A stretch of 64,000 nucleotides of DNA from Dokdonella sp. GTDB taxonomy: Bacteria; Pseudomonadota; Gammaproteobacteria; Xanthomonadales; Rhodanobacteraceae. The position numbers were made by a program, and so were the translations under genes. The notes beneath the pieces were generated by a model. The model made no database searches. It worked only from the letters and a program-made list of their open reading frames with translations, and was not told the origin of the DNA. Positions 35,706 through 45,238 of the stretch are shown one piece after another (the first letter of the stretch is position 1; every line of letters begins with the position of its first letter). Location: contig JADJQH010000002.1 in assembly GCA_016712865.1 (NCBI GenBank), forward strand, positions 186,001-250,000, in the 5' to 3' direction.

Positions 35706-38227
35706 ACATCAATCTCAAGCTTTCCACCCTGATCGGCCTGGCCCTGGCCGGCACGTCGGCCCACGCCTCCGGCCCGCTCATCATCAGCGACGAGACCGGC
35801 GTGCTCAAACCCGTGGTGTGGGTGACCAGCAACGGCCCGATCCCCGTGTATACCGACGGCGGCGGTGCCTTCACCTACGATTTCGACGGCGTCACCCCGT
35901 TCATCACGCTGGAGCGCGCCAACCAGATCACGGCGGAATCCTTCCTGCAATGGAGCCAGGTGCCGACCTCGACTTTCGCGGCCACCATCCAGGGCACCAT
36001 CGCCGGGGAAACCGGCGTGGCCGATGTCACCAGCGCCAACATCGACCAATTCATCGGCGTGGAGAACGGGCCCGGTTTCTGGGTCATCTACGACACCGAC
36101 GGCAGCATCATGGAAGACTTCTTCGGCGTCCCCAACACCGCCGTGCTCGGTATTTCCACGCCTGAATACGGCGATGGCAATGGCCATATCACCGAGTCGT
36201 GGACCGTGATGAACGGTTGGGCGGTGGATGCCAGCGACACCGGCACCGAAGGCCCGGTCGATCCGGACCGTATTTCACGCGGCGACTTCGACACCTTTGT
36301 TCCCCGCGGCTCCAACTACGCGGGCGTGTTCACCCATGAAATCGGCCATGCGATCAATCTGTCGCACTCGCAGACCAACGGCCAGATGGCGTACCAGAGC
36401 TACACCTATGCACCGCTGTATCCGGGAGCACCGGGATGCGTCGAGCCGCTCTACAGCTATACCGATTTCTCGGCCGACCCGGCGGACATGATCGATGCAG
36501 CCAGTATCGAAACCATGTTCCCCTTCATCGACTCAAGCGGAATTGGTGGAGCTGAGCAATCGACCGTCAATATCAGTGATGACGTGATCGGCATTTCCAA
36601 CCTGTACCCGACTGCCGATTACCTGGCCAATACCGGCTCGATCAGCGGCGTGTTGCGTCTCAAGGATGGCGTGACCCAGTACAGCGGCATCAACGTGATT
36701 GCGCGCAACGTCGCCAATCCGTACTTTGATGCGGTTTCCGACATGACCGGCAGCGCCACCCAGGGCCAGCTCGGTCCGGACGGTCGCTTCACCATCCGCG
36801 GCCTGACCCCCGGTGCCAGCTATCAGCTCTACATCGAGGAAATCATCGCCGGCGGTTACCCGACCACGCCACAGCCGCTGGTTTCGGAAGGTGAATACTG
36901 GAATACGGCAGAAGCGAGCAATCCGATCACCGACGCGAAGTGTGACGCGACTTCGATCGTGGCAACGGCTGCCGCCACGGGCACCGCCGACATCACCTTC
37001 AACGGCTTTGCCGACGGCATCCAGTTCACGCCGATCGTTTCCGCCTTCCTGAGTTCGCTGTCCACCGACGGCAGCCGCGCCGGCGGCTCCGCCGACGGTG
37101 GCCTGGTGGCCATCCGCTGGGACAAGCTCACCGGCCTGGAAGTCCTGCCGGAGGGCATGGGCACAAACAACGGCAACATCGACGGCCCGGGTACGCGCAT
37201 GGCGATCCAGCACGATCCGGATGGCAACGGCATTGCCGGACCTGCGATCTGGAACGAGAACGGCGCAATCCAGAACCTGGGTGACCTCAATGGCGATACC
37301 TGCGGCGGCGATAGCCAATCGGGTACCGACAGCGCCATCGCCTGGGGCATGGACCGTTCCGCCAGCAAGGTGGTGGGCCTGGGCTACATCGATCGCGACG
37401 TCAATGGCTCGTGCGGCGGCGGATACGACGAAATCGTGCCCTTCATCTGGGACAGCACGGGTGGCATGCGCGAGTTGCAGCACGATCCAGACCAACCCTG
37501 GACGCGGGCCAACACGGTATCCGGCAATGGCCGCGTGGTGCTGGGAGTTTCCAACTTCCAGAACGCCTGGGCCTGGGTGGATGAAGGTGCGCAGATCGAC
37601 CTGACTGCCCTGACCGGCGCACAGGATGCCAACGCAGTGAACTTCGATGGCAGCGTGGTGGCGGTCAGTGGATTCGACGAGGACACCTATCGCAACACCG
37701 GCATCCTGGCGTGGAATCCCTGGCTGGGCACCGGCCCGAATTCGCTCACCAACATCGACAGCCTGCGCTACTGCGTGGACCTGCCCTACCTGAGCTTCTT
37801 CGGCGACAACCTGTGCGAAACCATGACTGCCGAGGAGGTCTATGACATGGCTGGCTCGGTTCCGGTCGATGTGTTCAGCGTCAATGATGCCGGTACCGTC
37901 ATGGTCGGACGCGCCGGCAGTTTCTTCACCGGAACCTACGGTGCGCTGTGGGTCAAGGACATCGGTTGGACCGTAGTCGCCGACTTCCTGCGCCGCCAGG
38001 GCGTGGTTGAAGCGTCCAGTACGCCGATCGACAATCCGTTTGCCGTCAGCGGCGTGGGCGACACGATCATGGGTGGCATCGCCGGCTACAGCTTTACCTG
38101 GATGATCGACCTGCACCAGGTGTACGCCTGCAAGAACGGCCAATCCATCCGCACCACCTTCCCGGACGGACTGCGCGCCGAAGTCATCAACGGCGCCGAA
38201 GCGGGTCGTTGCGAATTCATCGACTGA
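35702..38227 (+). CDS. Exported metzincin-like metalloprotease with repeat domain
   Basis: 841 residues with a signal peptide (cleavage near SAHA-SG). The zinc site HEIGHAINLSH places H212, E213, H216 and H222 in the extended HExxHxxxxxH pattern of metzincin-type proteases. A carboxypeptidase-regulatory-like beta domain follows (SISGVLRLKDG...INVIARN). The C-terminal half (about residues 470-800) shows repeated SxDGSxxxG...AxxW blocks like HAF/beta-propeller repeats and scattered cysteines. A rho-independent terminator closes the operon. It is probably a secreted or surface protease controlled by the adjacent two-component system. Confidence 0.85.
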   Translation: MNINLKLSTLIGLALAGTSAHASGPLIISDETGVLKPVVWVTSNGPIPVYTDGGGAFTYDFDGVTPFITLERANQITAESFLQWSQVPTSTFAATIQGTIAGETGVADVTSANIDQFIGVENGPGFWVIYDTDGSIMEDFFGVPNTAVLGISTPEYGDGNGHITESWTVMNGWAVDASDTGTEGPVDPDRISRGDFDTFVPRGSNYAGVFTHEIGHAINLSHSQTNGQMAYQSYTYAPLYPGAPGCVEPLYSYTDFSADPADMIDAASIETMFPFIDSSGIGGAEQSTVNISDDVIGISNLYPTADYLANTGSISGVLRLKDGVTQYSGINVIARNVANPYFDAVSDMTGSATQGQLGPDGRFTIRGLTPGASYQLYIEEIIAGGYPTTPQPLVSEGEYWNTAEASNPITDAKCDATSIVATAAATGTADITFNGFADGIQFTPIVSAFLSSLSTDGSRAGGSADGGLVAIRWDKLTGLEVLPEGMGTNNGNIDGPGTRMAIQHDPDGNGIAGPAIWNENGAIQNLGDLNGDTCGGDSQSGTDSAIAWGMDRSASKVVGLGYIDRDVNGSCGGGYDEIVPFIWDSTGGMRELQHDPDQPWTRANTVSGNGRVVLGVSNFQNAWAWVDEGAQIDLTALTGAQDANAVNFDGSVVAVSGFDEDTYRNTGILAWNPWLGTGPNSLTNIDSLRYCVDLPYLSFFGDNLCETMTAEEVYDMAGSVPVDVFSVNDAGTVMVGRAGSFFTGTYGALWVKDIGWTVVADFLRRQGVVEASSTPIDNPFAVSGVGDTIMGGIAGYSFTWMIDLHQVYACKNGQSIRTTFPDGLRAEVINGAEAGRCEFID

Positions 38228-38253
38228 TTCGGGGTTGTTCAGATGTGAAACAG

Positions 38254-38283
38254 GAGGCGGGGGAAACCCCGCCTCTTTTTTTT
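38254..38283 (+). terminator. Strong rho-independent terminator
   Basis: A 9-bp stem GAGGCGGGG/CCCCGCCTC with a GAAA loop, followed by eight T. It ends the kinase-regulator-protease series. Confidence 0.9.
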
Positions 38284-38334
38284 GCGCGCGCCGCCAGCAG
38301 GCAGATATGGCTATTCAGTTACAACGCATCCCAC

Positions 38335-38494
38335 GTCGGTTCCGCAGCAAAGCTGCTTGAACCGACCTACCCACGCAAACACATTCCGGCGATGGCACAG
38401 GATCGCAGGTCGGCTCAAAGCCGAAGGCTGAAGCCGACTCCATCACTCGTTCGCTAACCGTAGGTCGGCTCAAAGCCGAAGGCTGGAGCCGACA
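38335..38494. repeat. Dispersed palindromic repeats, three copies
   Basis: An inverted repeat GTCGGTTC/GAACCGAC at 38335-38366 is followed by two near-identical GTCGGCTCAAAGCC...AGCCGAC elements at about 38408-38440 and 38462-38494. They fill most of the 307-bp gap between the protease terminator and aguB. No gene is visible here. Confidence 0.8.
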
Positions 38495-38590
38495 ACATCG
38501 CTTCTTCGCTGGTGCGGCTTGAAACCCGCGAAACAAGCCGGAAATGCCCAATCCGCGTTACCATTCCGCCTTTGCCCAAACCCAAAACCC

Positions 38591-39478
38591 ATGAGCGCCA
38601 AACCCCTCAAGGTTGCCCTGCTCCAGGAAACCGACCGCGGCAGCGTCAGCGCCAATCTCGATGCCATCGAGGCTGGCTTGCGCAAGTCAGCGGCCGCAGG
38701 CGTGCAACTGGTGCTGTTGCAGGAGCTGCACAACGGCCCCTACTTCTGCCAGCACGAAAACGTGGATGAGTTTGATCGCGCCGAATCCATTCCCGGTCCG
38801 AGCACGCAGCGCCTGGGCGCATTGGCGGCCGAACTGAAACTTGTGCTGGTGTGCTCGCTGTTCGAGCGCCGCGCCGCCGGCCTCTACCACAACACCGCCG
38901 TCGTGTTTGATCGCTCTGCGCAGATTGCCGGGGTCTATCGCAAGATGCACATCCCCGACGATCCGGCGTTCTATGAAAAGTTCTACTTCACGCCGGGCGA
39001 CCTTGGCTTTGAACCGGTACAGACCTCGGTCGGCCGACTTGGCGTTCTGGTGTGCTGGGATCAGTGGTATCCGGAAGCCGCACGCCTGATGGCGCTGGCC
39101 GGTGCCGATCTGCTGCTCTATCCCACCGCGATCGGCTGGGATCCGGCTGACGATGCCGCCGAAAAGGAACGCCAGCGCGATGCCTGGATCACGGTGCAAC
39201 GTGGCCACGCGGTGGCGAACGGTCTGCCGGTGCTGGTTGCCAATCGCACCGGCTTCGAAGCCGCGCCCGACGGTGGCCGCGGTATCCAGTTCTGGGGTTC
39301 CAGTTTCGTGGCCGGCCCGCAGGGCGAACTCCTCGCCCGCGCCAGCGAAGGCGAGCGCGAACTGTTGATTGCCGATGTCGATCTGGCACGCAGCGAATCC
39401 GTTCGCCGCATCTGGCCTTTCCTGCGTGATCGCCGCATCGATGCCTACGCCGACCTGCTCAAACGGTACCGCGATTGA
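38591..39478 (+). CDS. aguB: N-carbamoylputrescine amidohydrolase
   Basis: 295 residues from the ATG at 38591. The nitrilase-superfamily triad is E45 (LQELHNGPYF), K118 (YRKMHIPDD) and C155 (VCWDQWYPE). The KMHIPDDPAFYEKFYF stretch is typical of AguB. The enzyme converts N-carbamoylputrescine to putrescine, CO2 and ammonia. Its partner aguA is at 29904-30953; the two are usually adjacent. Confidence 0.93.
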   Translation: MSAKPLKVALLQETDRGSVSANLDAIEAGLRKSAAAGVQLVLLQELHNGPYFCQHENVDEFDRAESIPGPSTQRLGALAAELKLVLVCSLFERRAAGLYHNTAVVFDRSAQIAGVYRKMHIPDDPAFYEKFYFTPGDLGFEPVQTSVGRLGVLVCWDQWYPEAARLMALAGADLLLYPTAIGWDPADDAAEKERQRDAWITVQRGHAVANGLPVLVANRTGFEAAPDGGRGIQFWGSSFVAGPQGELLARASEGERELLIADVDLARSESVRRIWPFLRDRRIDAYADLLKRYRD

Positions 39479-39489
39479 ATCCGGATTCC

Positions 39490-40740
39490 ATGCAAGCCCA
39501 CGAAGACACAACGTCTCCGCCGGCAGGCGGCAGCGAGCTGCTGGCCGCACAGCCAATCGCGCGCATCACCCGAGACGGCGTGGAGTTCGTGCTGCTTGGA
39601 ACCGCGCATGTCTCGCGTGCCAGCGTCGAGGCCGTGCGCGAAATGCTGGCTACGGAATCCTTCGATGCCGTGGCGGTGGAATTGTGCGAGCCGCGCTACA
39701 AGTCGATGCGTGATCCCGAGTCGTTCCGCAACATGGACCTGTTCCAGATCATCCGCCAGGGCAAGGCTGGCCTGGTTGCGGCAAACCTTGCCTTGTCCGC
39801 GTTCCAGCGCCGTCTTGCCGAGCAGTTCGGCATTGAACCCGGCGCGGAAATGAAAGCCGCCATCGACGGTGCCGAGCAACGCTCGCTGCCGGTGTGGTTG
39901 ATCGACCGCGAAGTCGGCATCACCTTGAAGCGCGCAATCCGCAGCGTCGGATTCCTCGAACGCATGGGCATCGTCGGCGGCCTCGCCGCCAGCCTGGTCA
40001 CGCGCGACGATGTCGAGGAAAGCGAGATCGAAAAACTCAAGGAAGGCGACATGCTGGGCAGCATGTTCAACGAGTTTGCCAAGGAGTCCCCACCGCTGTT
40101 CGAGGCGCTGATCGCCGAGCGCGATCGTTACATGACCGCGCGGCTGCGCGAGGAATCCATCGACGCCGGCGCAGCGGGAACTCCACCCAAGCGCGTGCTC
40201 GCAGTAATCGGCGCCGGTCATCTGGCCGGTATCCGTCAGGCATTGGAAACGCAGGACAGTCCACCGCAGGAACTTCAACAGGGTCTTGCGCAATTGCCAC
40301 CGGGCTCCCCCTGGCCACGCCGCATCGGCCTTGGCCTGTTCATCGCCATCGCCGTGGCCATTGCCGTCCTGTTCTACCGCGGCACCGAGTTCGGCGCCGA
40401 TGCACTGTGGGTGTGGATCCTGTGCACCGGCGTTGGCGCGGCCATCGGCACCTTTGCCGCAGGCGGTCATCCCTTGAGTGCGCTGACCGCTTTTGTCGTC
40501 GCCCCGCTGAAACCGTTTCGACCCGGCGTGCCGGTGGGTGCTGCCAGCGCCGGCGTCGAAGTGTGGATGCACCGGCCGCGGGTGGCCGACTTCGACAGCC
40601 TGCGCGACGACGTGATCCACTGGACCGGCTGGTGGAAGAACCGCATCTCGCGCACCCTGCTGGTTTTCGTCCTGACCAACCTGGGCATGACCCTGGGTGT
40701 GTGGATTGCCGGCTTCCAGATCTTCAAGTCCCTGCTCTGA
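39490..40740 (+). CDS. TraB/PrgY-family membrane protein
   Basis: 416 residues from the ATG at 39490 (a TTG 15 bases earlier overlaps the aguB stop). The N-terminal TraB domain shows VEFVLLGTAHVSRASVEAV and AVAVELCEPRY, with conserved His and Glu as in the Tiki/TraB putative metalloprotease group. The C-terminal part has three or four transmembrane helices (from about residue 280). In enterococci PrgY reduces pheromone activity; the role in Gram-negative bacteria is unknown. It follows aguB by 11 bases. Confidence 0.9.
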   Translation: MQAHEDTTSPPAGGSELLAAQPIARITRDGVEFVLLGTAHVSRASVEAVREMLATESFDAVAVELCEPRYKSMRDPESFRNMDLFQIIRQGKAGLVAANLALSAFQRRLAEQFGIEPGAEMKAAIDGAEQRSLPVWLIDREVGITLKRAIRSVGFLERMGIVGGLAASLVTRDDVEESEIEKLKEGDMLGSMFNEFAKESPPLFEALIAERDRYMTARLREESIDAGAAGTPPKRVLAVIGAGHLAGIRQALETQDSPPQELQQGLAQLPPGSPWPRRIGLGLFIAIAVAIAVLFYRGTEFGADALWVWILCTGVGAAIGTFAAGGHPLSALTAFVVAPLKPFRPGVPVGAASAGVEVWMHRPRVADFDSLRDDVIHWTGWWKNRISRTLLVFVLTNLGMTLGVWIAGFQIFKSLL

Positions 40741-40767
40741 GTCCAAACGAAAAATCATGAGTTCTCG

Positions 40768-43434
40768 ATGAGCCTACTGCGCATCTTCAGCAAACCCCAC
40801 TGGCAATCCAAAGACCCCTCTGTTCGCCGCGACGCAGTCGGCAGGGACGATGACCCCGCCCTGCTCTCGCGCTTGCCGTCGCTGGCTCGCGAAGACGAAG
40901 ACGGCGGCGTGCGCCTTGCCGCGCTCAAACGTTTGGCTGATCCGGGCCTGTGCCAGACAGCCGCTCACGACGATGCCGACCCCGCCGTACGCAAGTCCGC
41001 AGCACTGCTGTTGCTCGAACTGCTCTCAGGCACCCATGCGAAAGCACCTTCGCTGAGCGATCGCATGCGCCTGCTGCGCGCCCAGGATGAGCAAAAGCTG
41101 CTTGAGCACGTCGCGCTCAATGCACCGGAAGCCGAATTGCGCCTGACCGCATTGCAGCGGGTCGAACGCATGCCATTCGTTCTTGATCGCGTGACTGCCG
41201 ACGCCGATTCCGGCGTGCGCCTGGCGGCACTCGGGCGAATCGACGACGAACGCCAACTTGAACGCATCAGCGAACGCTCGCGCAAGTCGGACAAGGCCAT
41301 CAGCCGCCTCGCTGCCGAGCGCGCGCAGGCCATGCGCATCGAACGTGGCGATGCAAACGCCATCACCACGCATGCGCGCGATCTGTGCGAACAGTTCGAA
41401 CGCCTGCTGCGTGAAGGCGGGCACGACGATGCCGCGGAAACCCTTTGCGCAGCATGGGCCCGGATTGCCGACCGTGCACCGGCCAACCTGACTGCACGAT
41501 TCCAGAATGCACGCGATCTCAATGAGCGCAGCCGCGATCCGCTGCAGCTTGCCAGATTGCGCCAGCAGGCCTCTGATCGCGCCGAGTTCAAGAGTCGTTT
41601 GGAAGACCTGGAACGCCAACTGCACCAGCCCGATCCTTCCTCGTACGCGGACCTGCAGCAGGGCTTTGCCCAACTCGAAGAACTGCATGCACGCATTGCC
41701 GATGGCGATGAAATCTCCACGGCCGGCCTGTCCACCCGTTTTGCGCGCGTTGGCGCGCAGATTTCCGCATTGGCACCGGTGATCGAGGAATCGGCCGAAC
41801 CAAATCCGACACCCGCTCGGACATCGGAATCCCAGGCGGCAGCACGCGAGGCATCCAGGGTCGCCGCACGGCACACCAGGGAAGTCGAGCAGAAACAGAT
41901 GGCGGAGCGTTTGCAAGTCGTGATCGAGGCTGCCGCGAAAGCCATTGACGGCGGTCATAGCGCAGCCGCACATGAAGCGCATGCCGAAATCGCGCAACTA
42001 CGCAGGAAGATGCAGGCGATTCCAGCCAGCTTGCGCGAGGCCCTCGCCGATGTTGAAAGCGAGTACGCGCGCATCCGCCAGTGGCAGGACTGGGGTGATC
42101 GCAATCGTCGAGCGCAATTGCTGGAGGAAATGGAAAGGCTGCCAGCCGCCGGCTTGCATCCGGACGCCTTGAGTACCCGCGTAAGGGAAATACAAACGGA
42201 ATGGGCCAACCTGAACCGCATCGAAGGCGGCAAGGCGGCTCCAAACGCCGGCATGGAAGCGCGCTTCCACGCCTTGTGTCGGGATGCGTTCAAGGCGGCC
42301 AAGCCCTACTTCGAGAAGCGCGCCGAGCTTCGCAAACAGGGCAGCGGGCAGGTTTCCGAATTCATCGGGCAGACGAATACGACTTTGCGGGATGAAAACC
42401 TCACCCCAAGGGATGCGCTTCGCATCCGTCACGAAGCCGCGCAGGCATTGCACGGCCTTGATCGCGTCGATCCGCGCGAGCGCAAGGCCCTGGCCTCGGA
42501 GCTCAAACAGATACTCGCCGCCGTCGACGAACGCATCAAGGCTGCGAATGTGCAGATCGAGAACGACAAGGACGCCCTGATCACGAAGGCAATTGCACTT
42601 GCAGAGTTGGGCGACACGCGCCAGGCCATGGCGCAGGCGCGCGATCTGCAAAAGCGCTGGCAAGCTTCAGGCAATGGCCGCAGAAATCGCGACCAGGCAC
42701 AGTGGAAAGCTTTCCGCTCCGCCATCGATGCGGTCTTTGCGCGTGCCGACAACGAACGTGCCGAACTCAATGCAAGGCAGCAACAGGCCTTGGACTCTGC
42801 CGCACGCCTGTGCAGCGAACTGGAAACCTTGATTGCCGCCGACAACGAACCGGAACGCTCGGCAGTGCATGCCCTGGAAGCGCAGTGGCGAGAGCTGGGC
42901 TGCTCCGACTCGGCACTGCGAAAGCGCTTCCAGTCTGCACAGGAGGCCTTGCAGCGCCGCAGTGTCGAGCGCAAACGTCGTGAACGTCGTGCGCAATTCG
43001 ATGACTGGCTGGCCCACTATTGCCTGTGCCGGCGCCTTGAGCAGGCCGAGATCGGAGTTGATGCCTTTGTCGCCGAGCGCGAACAGCTGCCGCCATTGCG
43101 CCTGCACACCGACGCCATGCAGGCGCGCGTCCAACCCTGGCTCGATGGGCAGCGTGCCGAATCCGCAGCCCCCTCAGCACTGCGCGACTGCGTGCTCGAG
43201 CTGGAAAGCCTGGCCGGCATCGAGCCCCCCGAAGGGGACCGCCAGCGGCGCATGGATCTGCAGATGGAAAAACTCTCGGCACGCATGCGCGGCCAGCAGG
43301 CCGTTGCACCGGAACAGGCGCTGCAAGTCCTGCTCGCGGACTGGTTGCAGTTGGGCATACCCGATGCCTCCAGCCAATCGCTGGATTCGCGTTTCCAGAC
43401 GGCGGTTGTTGGGGTTCTGGATACCCTGGGCTGA
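40768..43434 (+). CDS. DUF349-domain protein
   Basis: 888 residues, highly charged and helical. Residues 1-190 look like HEAT-type repeats (DDPALLSRLPSLAREDEDGGVRLAALKRL). DUF349 repeats follow with their W-containing motif (IRQWQDWGDRNRRAQLLEEME; QAMAQARDLQKRWQASG; ALEAQWRELG). No signal peptide or membrane segment is present. Related proteins exist in many gammaproteobacteria without a settled function. It starts 27 bases after the TraB gene and is probably cotranscribed with it. Confidence 0.88.
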   Translation: MSLLRIFSKPHWQSKDPSVRRDAVGRDDDPALLSRLPSLAREDEDGGVRLAALKRLADPGLCQTAAHDDADPAVRKSAALLLLELLSGTHAKAPSLSDRMRLLRAQDEQKLLEHVALNAPEAELRLTALQRVERMPFVLDRVTADADSGVRLAALGRIDDERQLERISERSRKSDKAISRLAAERAQAMRIERGDANAITTHARDLCEQFERLLREGGHDDAAETLCAAWARIADRAPANLTARFQNARDLNERSRDPLQLARLRQQASDRAEFKSRLEDLERQLHQPDPSSYADLQQGFAQLEELHARIADGDEISTAGLSTRFARVGAQISALAPVIEESAEPNPTPARTSESQAAAREASRVAARHTREVEQKQMAERLQVVIEAAAKAIDGGHSAAAHEAHAEIAQLRRKMQAIPASLREALADVESEYARIRQWQDWGDRNRRAQLLEEMERLPAAGLHPDALSTRVREIQTEWANLNRIEGGKAAPNAGMEARFHALCRDAFKAAKPYFEKRAELRKQGSGQVSEFIGQTNTTLRDENLTPRDALRIRHEAAQALHGLDRVDPRERKALASELKQILAAVDERIKAANVQIENDKDALITKAIALAELGDTRQAMAQARDLQKRWQASGNGRRNRDQAQWKAFRSAIDAVFARADNERAELNARQQQALDSAARLCSELETLIAADNEPERSAVHALEAQWRELGCSDSALRKRFQSAQEALQRRSVERKRRERRAQFDDWLAHYCLCRRLEQAEIGVDAFVAEREQLPPLRLHTDAMQARVQPWLDGQRAESAAPSALRDCVLELESLAGIEPPEGDRQRRMDLQMEKLSARMRGQQAVAPEQALQVLLADWLQLGIPDASSQSLDSRFQTAVVGVLDTLG

Positions 43435-43525
43435 GGCCGTTTCAATCATCCAATCGCTGTTGTTGCAGCGATTCAGGCGCTTGCCCTTGTTTCGGGGCGA
43501 TGCATTTTTGCCATTCCGCAGAAAA

Positions 43526-43617
43526 GCATCGACCCTGAAGGGTCTCCTACATGAGCCACTTTGCCTGCCTGGCCGATGGCTTGACGCATCGACCCTGAAG
43601 GGCCTCCTGCATGAGCC
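43526..43617. repeat. Two direct copies of a 32-bp palindromic element, 60-bp period
   Basis: GCATCGACCCTGAAGGG followed by CTCCT and CATGAGCC occurs at 43526-43557 and again from 43586. Each contains a short CCCTGAAGGG palindrome. They lie between the DUF349 gene and a convergent gene, where a terminator-like role is possible but no T-run is present. Confidence 0.75.
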
Positions 43618-43697
43618 GATTTGTTGTTGCAGGAGTCCCCAACAGGGGATAAATGCCTTCAGGCACGATCTCGATTCGCCCACAACGGCCTTGAACT

Positions 43698-45170
43698 TCA
43701 ACGCCGGTAGGCGATCTCGACCCGTTCGCGCTTCCAGTCCTGTTTGGCCGATGGCTCGAAGTACAGAACCCGACTTGTTGCGTCCCAATCGAACGGATTT
43801 CCCGTCAGTGGATTCCCCAGTGTGGAATCCTGCAACGCCATGACGGATGCCAGCGATTCCGCCGGGACGCCCGGCTCGAGAGCCATGCGCTTGAGCACGA
43901 TCATGCGCCGCAGCGCTTCGCGATCATGCTCACGTTTACTCCAGTCAAAGGATGGTGTGCCGATCGAGGCCAGCACGCGCCCGGTGAAGTTGTAGGACAA
44001 CTGGGACAGCAACGCACCGACATCATCGAACTGCGGAAACAGGCCTTGCATGATGCGCCCTGCATCCGCTGCGACTTCTTCATGGTCTCTGGGCGAGGCT
44101 TCAAGAACCCGCAGAATCTGCTCGCAATTGATTGCCTGCAGATTGAATGTGGCCTGTGGTGCGAAGCTGGCGGACGTTGTCAAGGATTCAAGACACCCTT
44201 CGCTGGCGGAATCGGTCACGCACCGCCAGAGCACCGTTCCAAGGCCCGGATCAAGGTCCGCCATGCCGTTGCGGAAAAGCAGGTACTGATCGGCCACGGC
44301 GCGCTGCCACTGCACCGGCCCTGATGCCGGTTTGAGCACGCGATCCAGCAGCAGCCCGTGGCGGGTGATTTGTTCTTGCCCTGCCCGATCCAGCCATGCA
44401 TTGGCAATCCAATAGGCGCGCTCGATCAACGCGCCGGAAAAAAGCACGGTGAAAAGATCCTGCGGTTGCGCACGGACGCGTTGCCAGAATTCGACGGAAC
44501 CGGCCAGCTTCTGCAGTGAGGCGTCGACATCGACATCGGATGCGGATGCCTGGGCCTCGGCCAGATCCAGCGCAAGCAGATCAAGCTGCGCGGCAAGGAT
44601 TCCCCAATCCAGCATGGGCGTATCTACGCGCTGTTGGTAGCGGGCTTGCCATTCCGGCAGTTGCATCAGGGCATCCAAGCGCGTCAGCAACACCGCATTG
44701 GCCTGCTGGAAGCCCCTCAGCCGGGTCGCGCGATCCAGCGCCCACTGCAGGCAATCCACGTCACGCTTGGGACAGTGGCGGTCATCGATGGGAGGTTTTG
44801 GATCCGGCCAGATCGTGACATGCGCATCCTCTGGCTGGGAAGACTCGATAGCGGGCTCGCTGGAATTGGCCACGGACTGCATGGGGGTGGCATTGAAGGC
44901 ATCCACCTTCTGTCGCCCCCAGGCAATGGGATCCACATCATCCGCCGCACCCAGGCCGACCATTGCCAACCAGGCGTTGTCGGCATCGCTCACCGGGCGC
45001 ATAGGCATGTTTTCAAACTTCAACGCAAGCTCGGACGGAGCCTCGTCGAAGCGGTTGTAGGCGACGAAGCTGACCACCGGTGTCAGCAGGATCAGAAAAA
45101 TCCAGATGAAGGCGCGCAGCACGCGCCGCCACCAGGGTCGAACGGGGCTTTTTGCAAATTCCGCCTGCAT
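43698..45170 (-). CDS. Membrane-anchored protein of unknown function
   Basis: 490 residues from the ATG at 45170, with GGGGAGG upstream. A basic N terminus and one transmembrane helix (VLRAFIWIFLILLTPVVSFVAY, about residues 18-39) anchor a large, mostly helical periplasmic part. No catalytic motif or known domain is recognised; a few cysteines (in HCPKRDVDC, NCEQIL) may form disulfides. It lies 68 bp after a large exported BNR-repeat gene on the same strand. Confidence 0.75.
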   Translation of the reverse strand: MQAEFAKSPVRPWWRRVLRAFIWIFLILLTPVVSFVAYNRFDEAPSELALKFENMPMRPVSDADNAWLAMVGLGAADDVDPIAWGRQKVDAFNATPMQSVANSSEPAIESSQPEDAHVTIWPDPKPPIDDRHCPKRDVDCLQWALDRATRLRGFQQANAVLLTRLDALMQLPEWQARYQQRVDTPMLDWGILAAQLDLLALDLAEAQASASDVDVDASLQKLAGSVEFWQRVRAQPQDLFTVLFSGALIERAYWIANAWLDRAGQEQITRHGLLLDRVLKPASGPVQWQRAVADQYLLFRNGMADLDPGLGTVLWRCVTDSASEGCLESLTTSASFAPQATFNLQAINCEQILRVLEASPRDHEEVAADAGRIMQGLFPQFDDVGALLSQLSYNFTGRVLASIGTPSFDWSKREHDREALRRMIVLKRMALEPGVPAESLASVMALQDSTLGNPLTGNPFDWDATSRVLYFEPSAKQDWKRERVEIAYRR

Positions 45171-45238
45171 GTCGCCTCCCCAATACCGGAGGCGACCATG
45201 ATAGCCGGTGCGACAGATGCCGCACCGGCCAATGTCAC

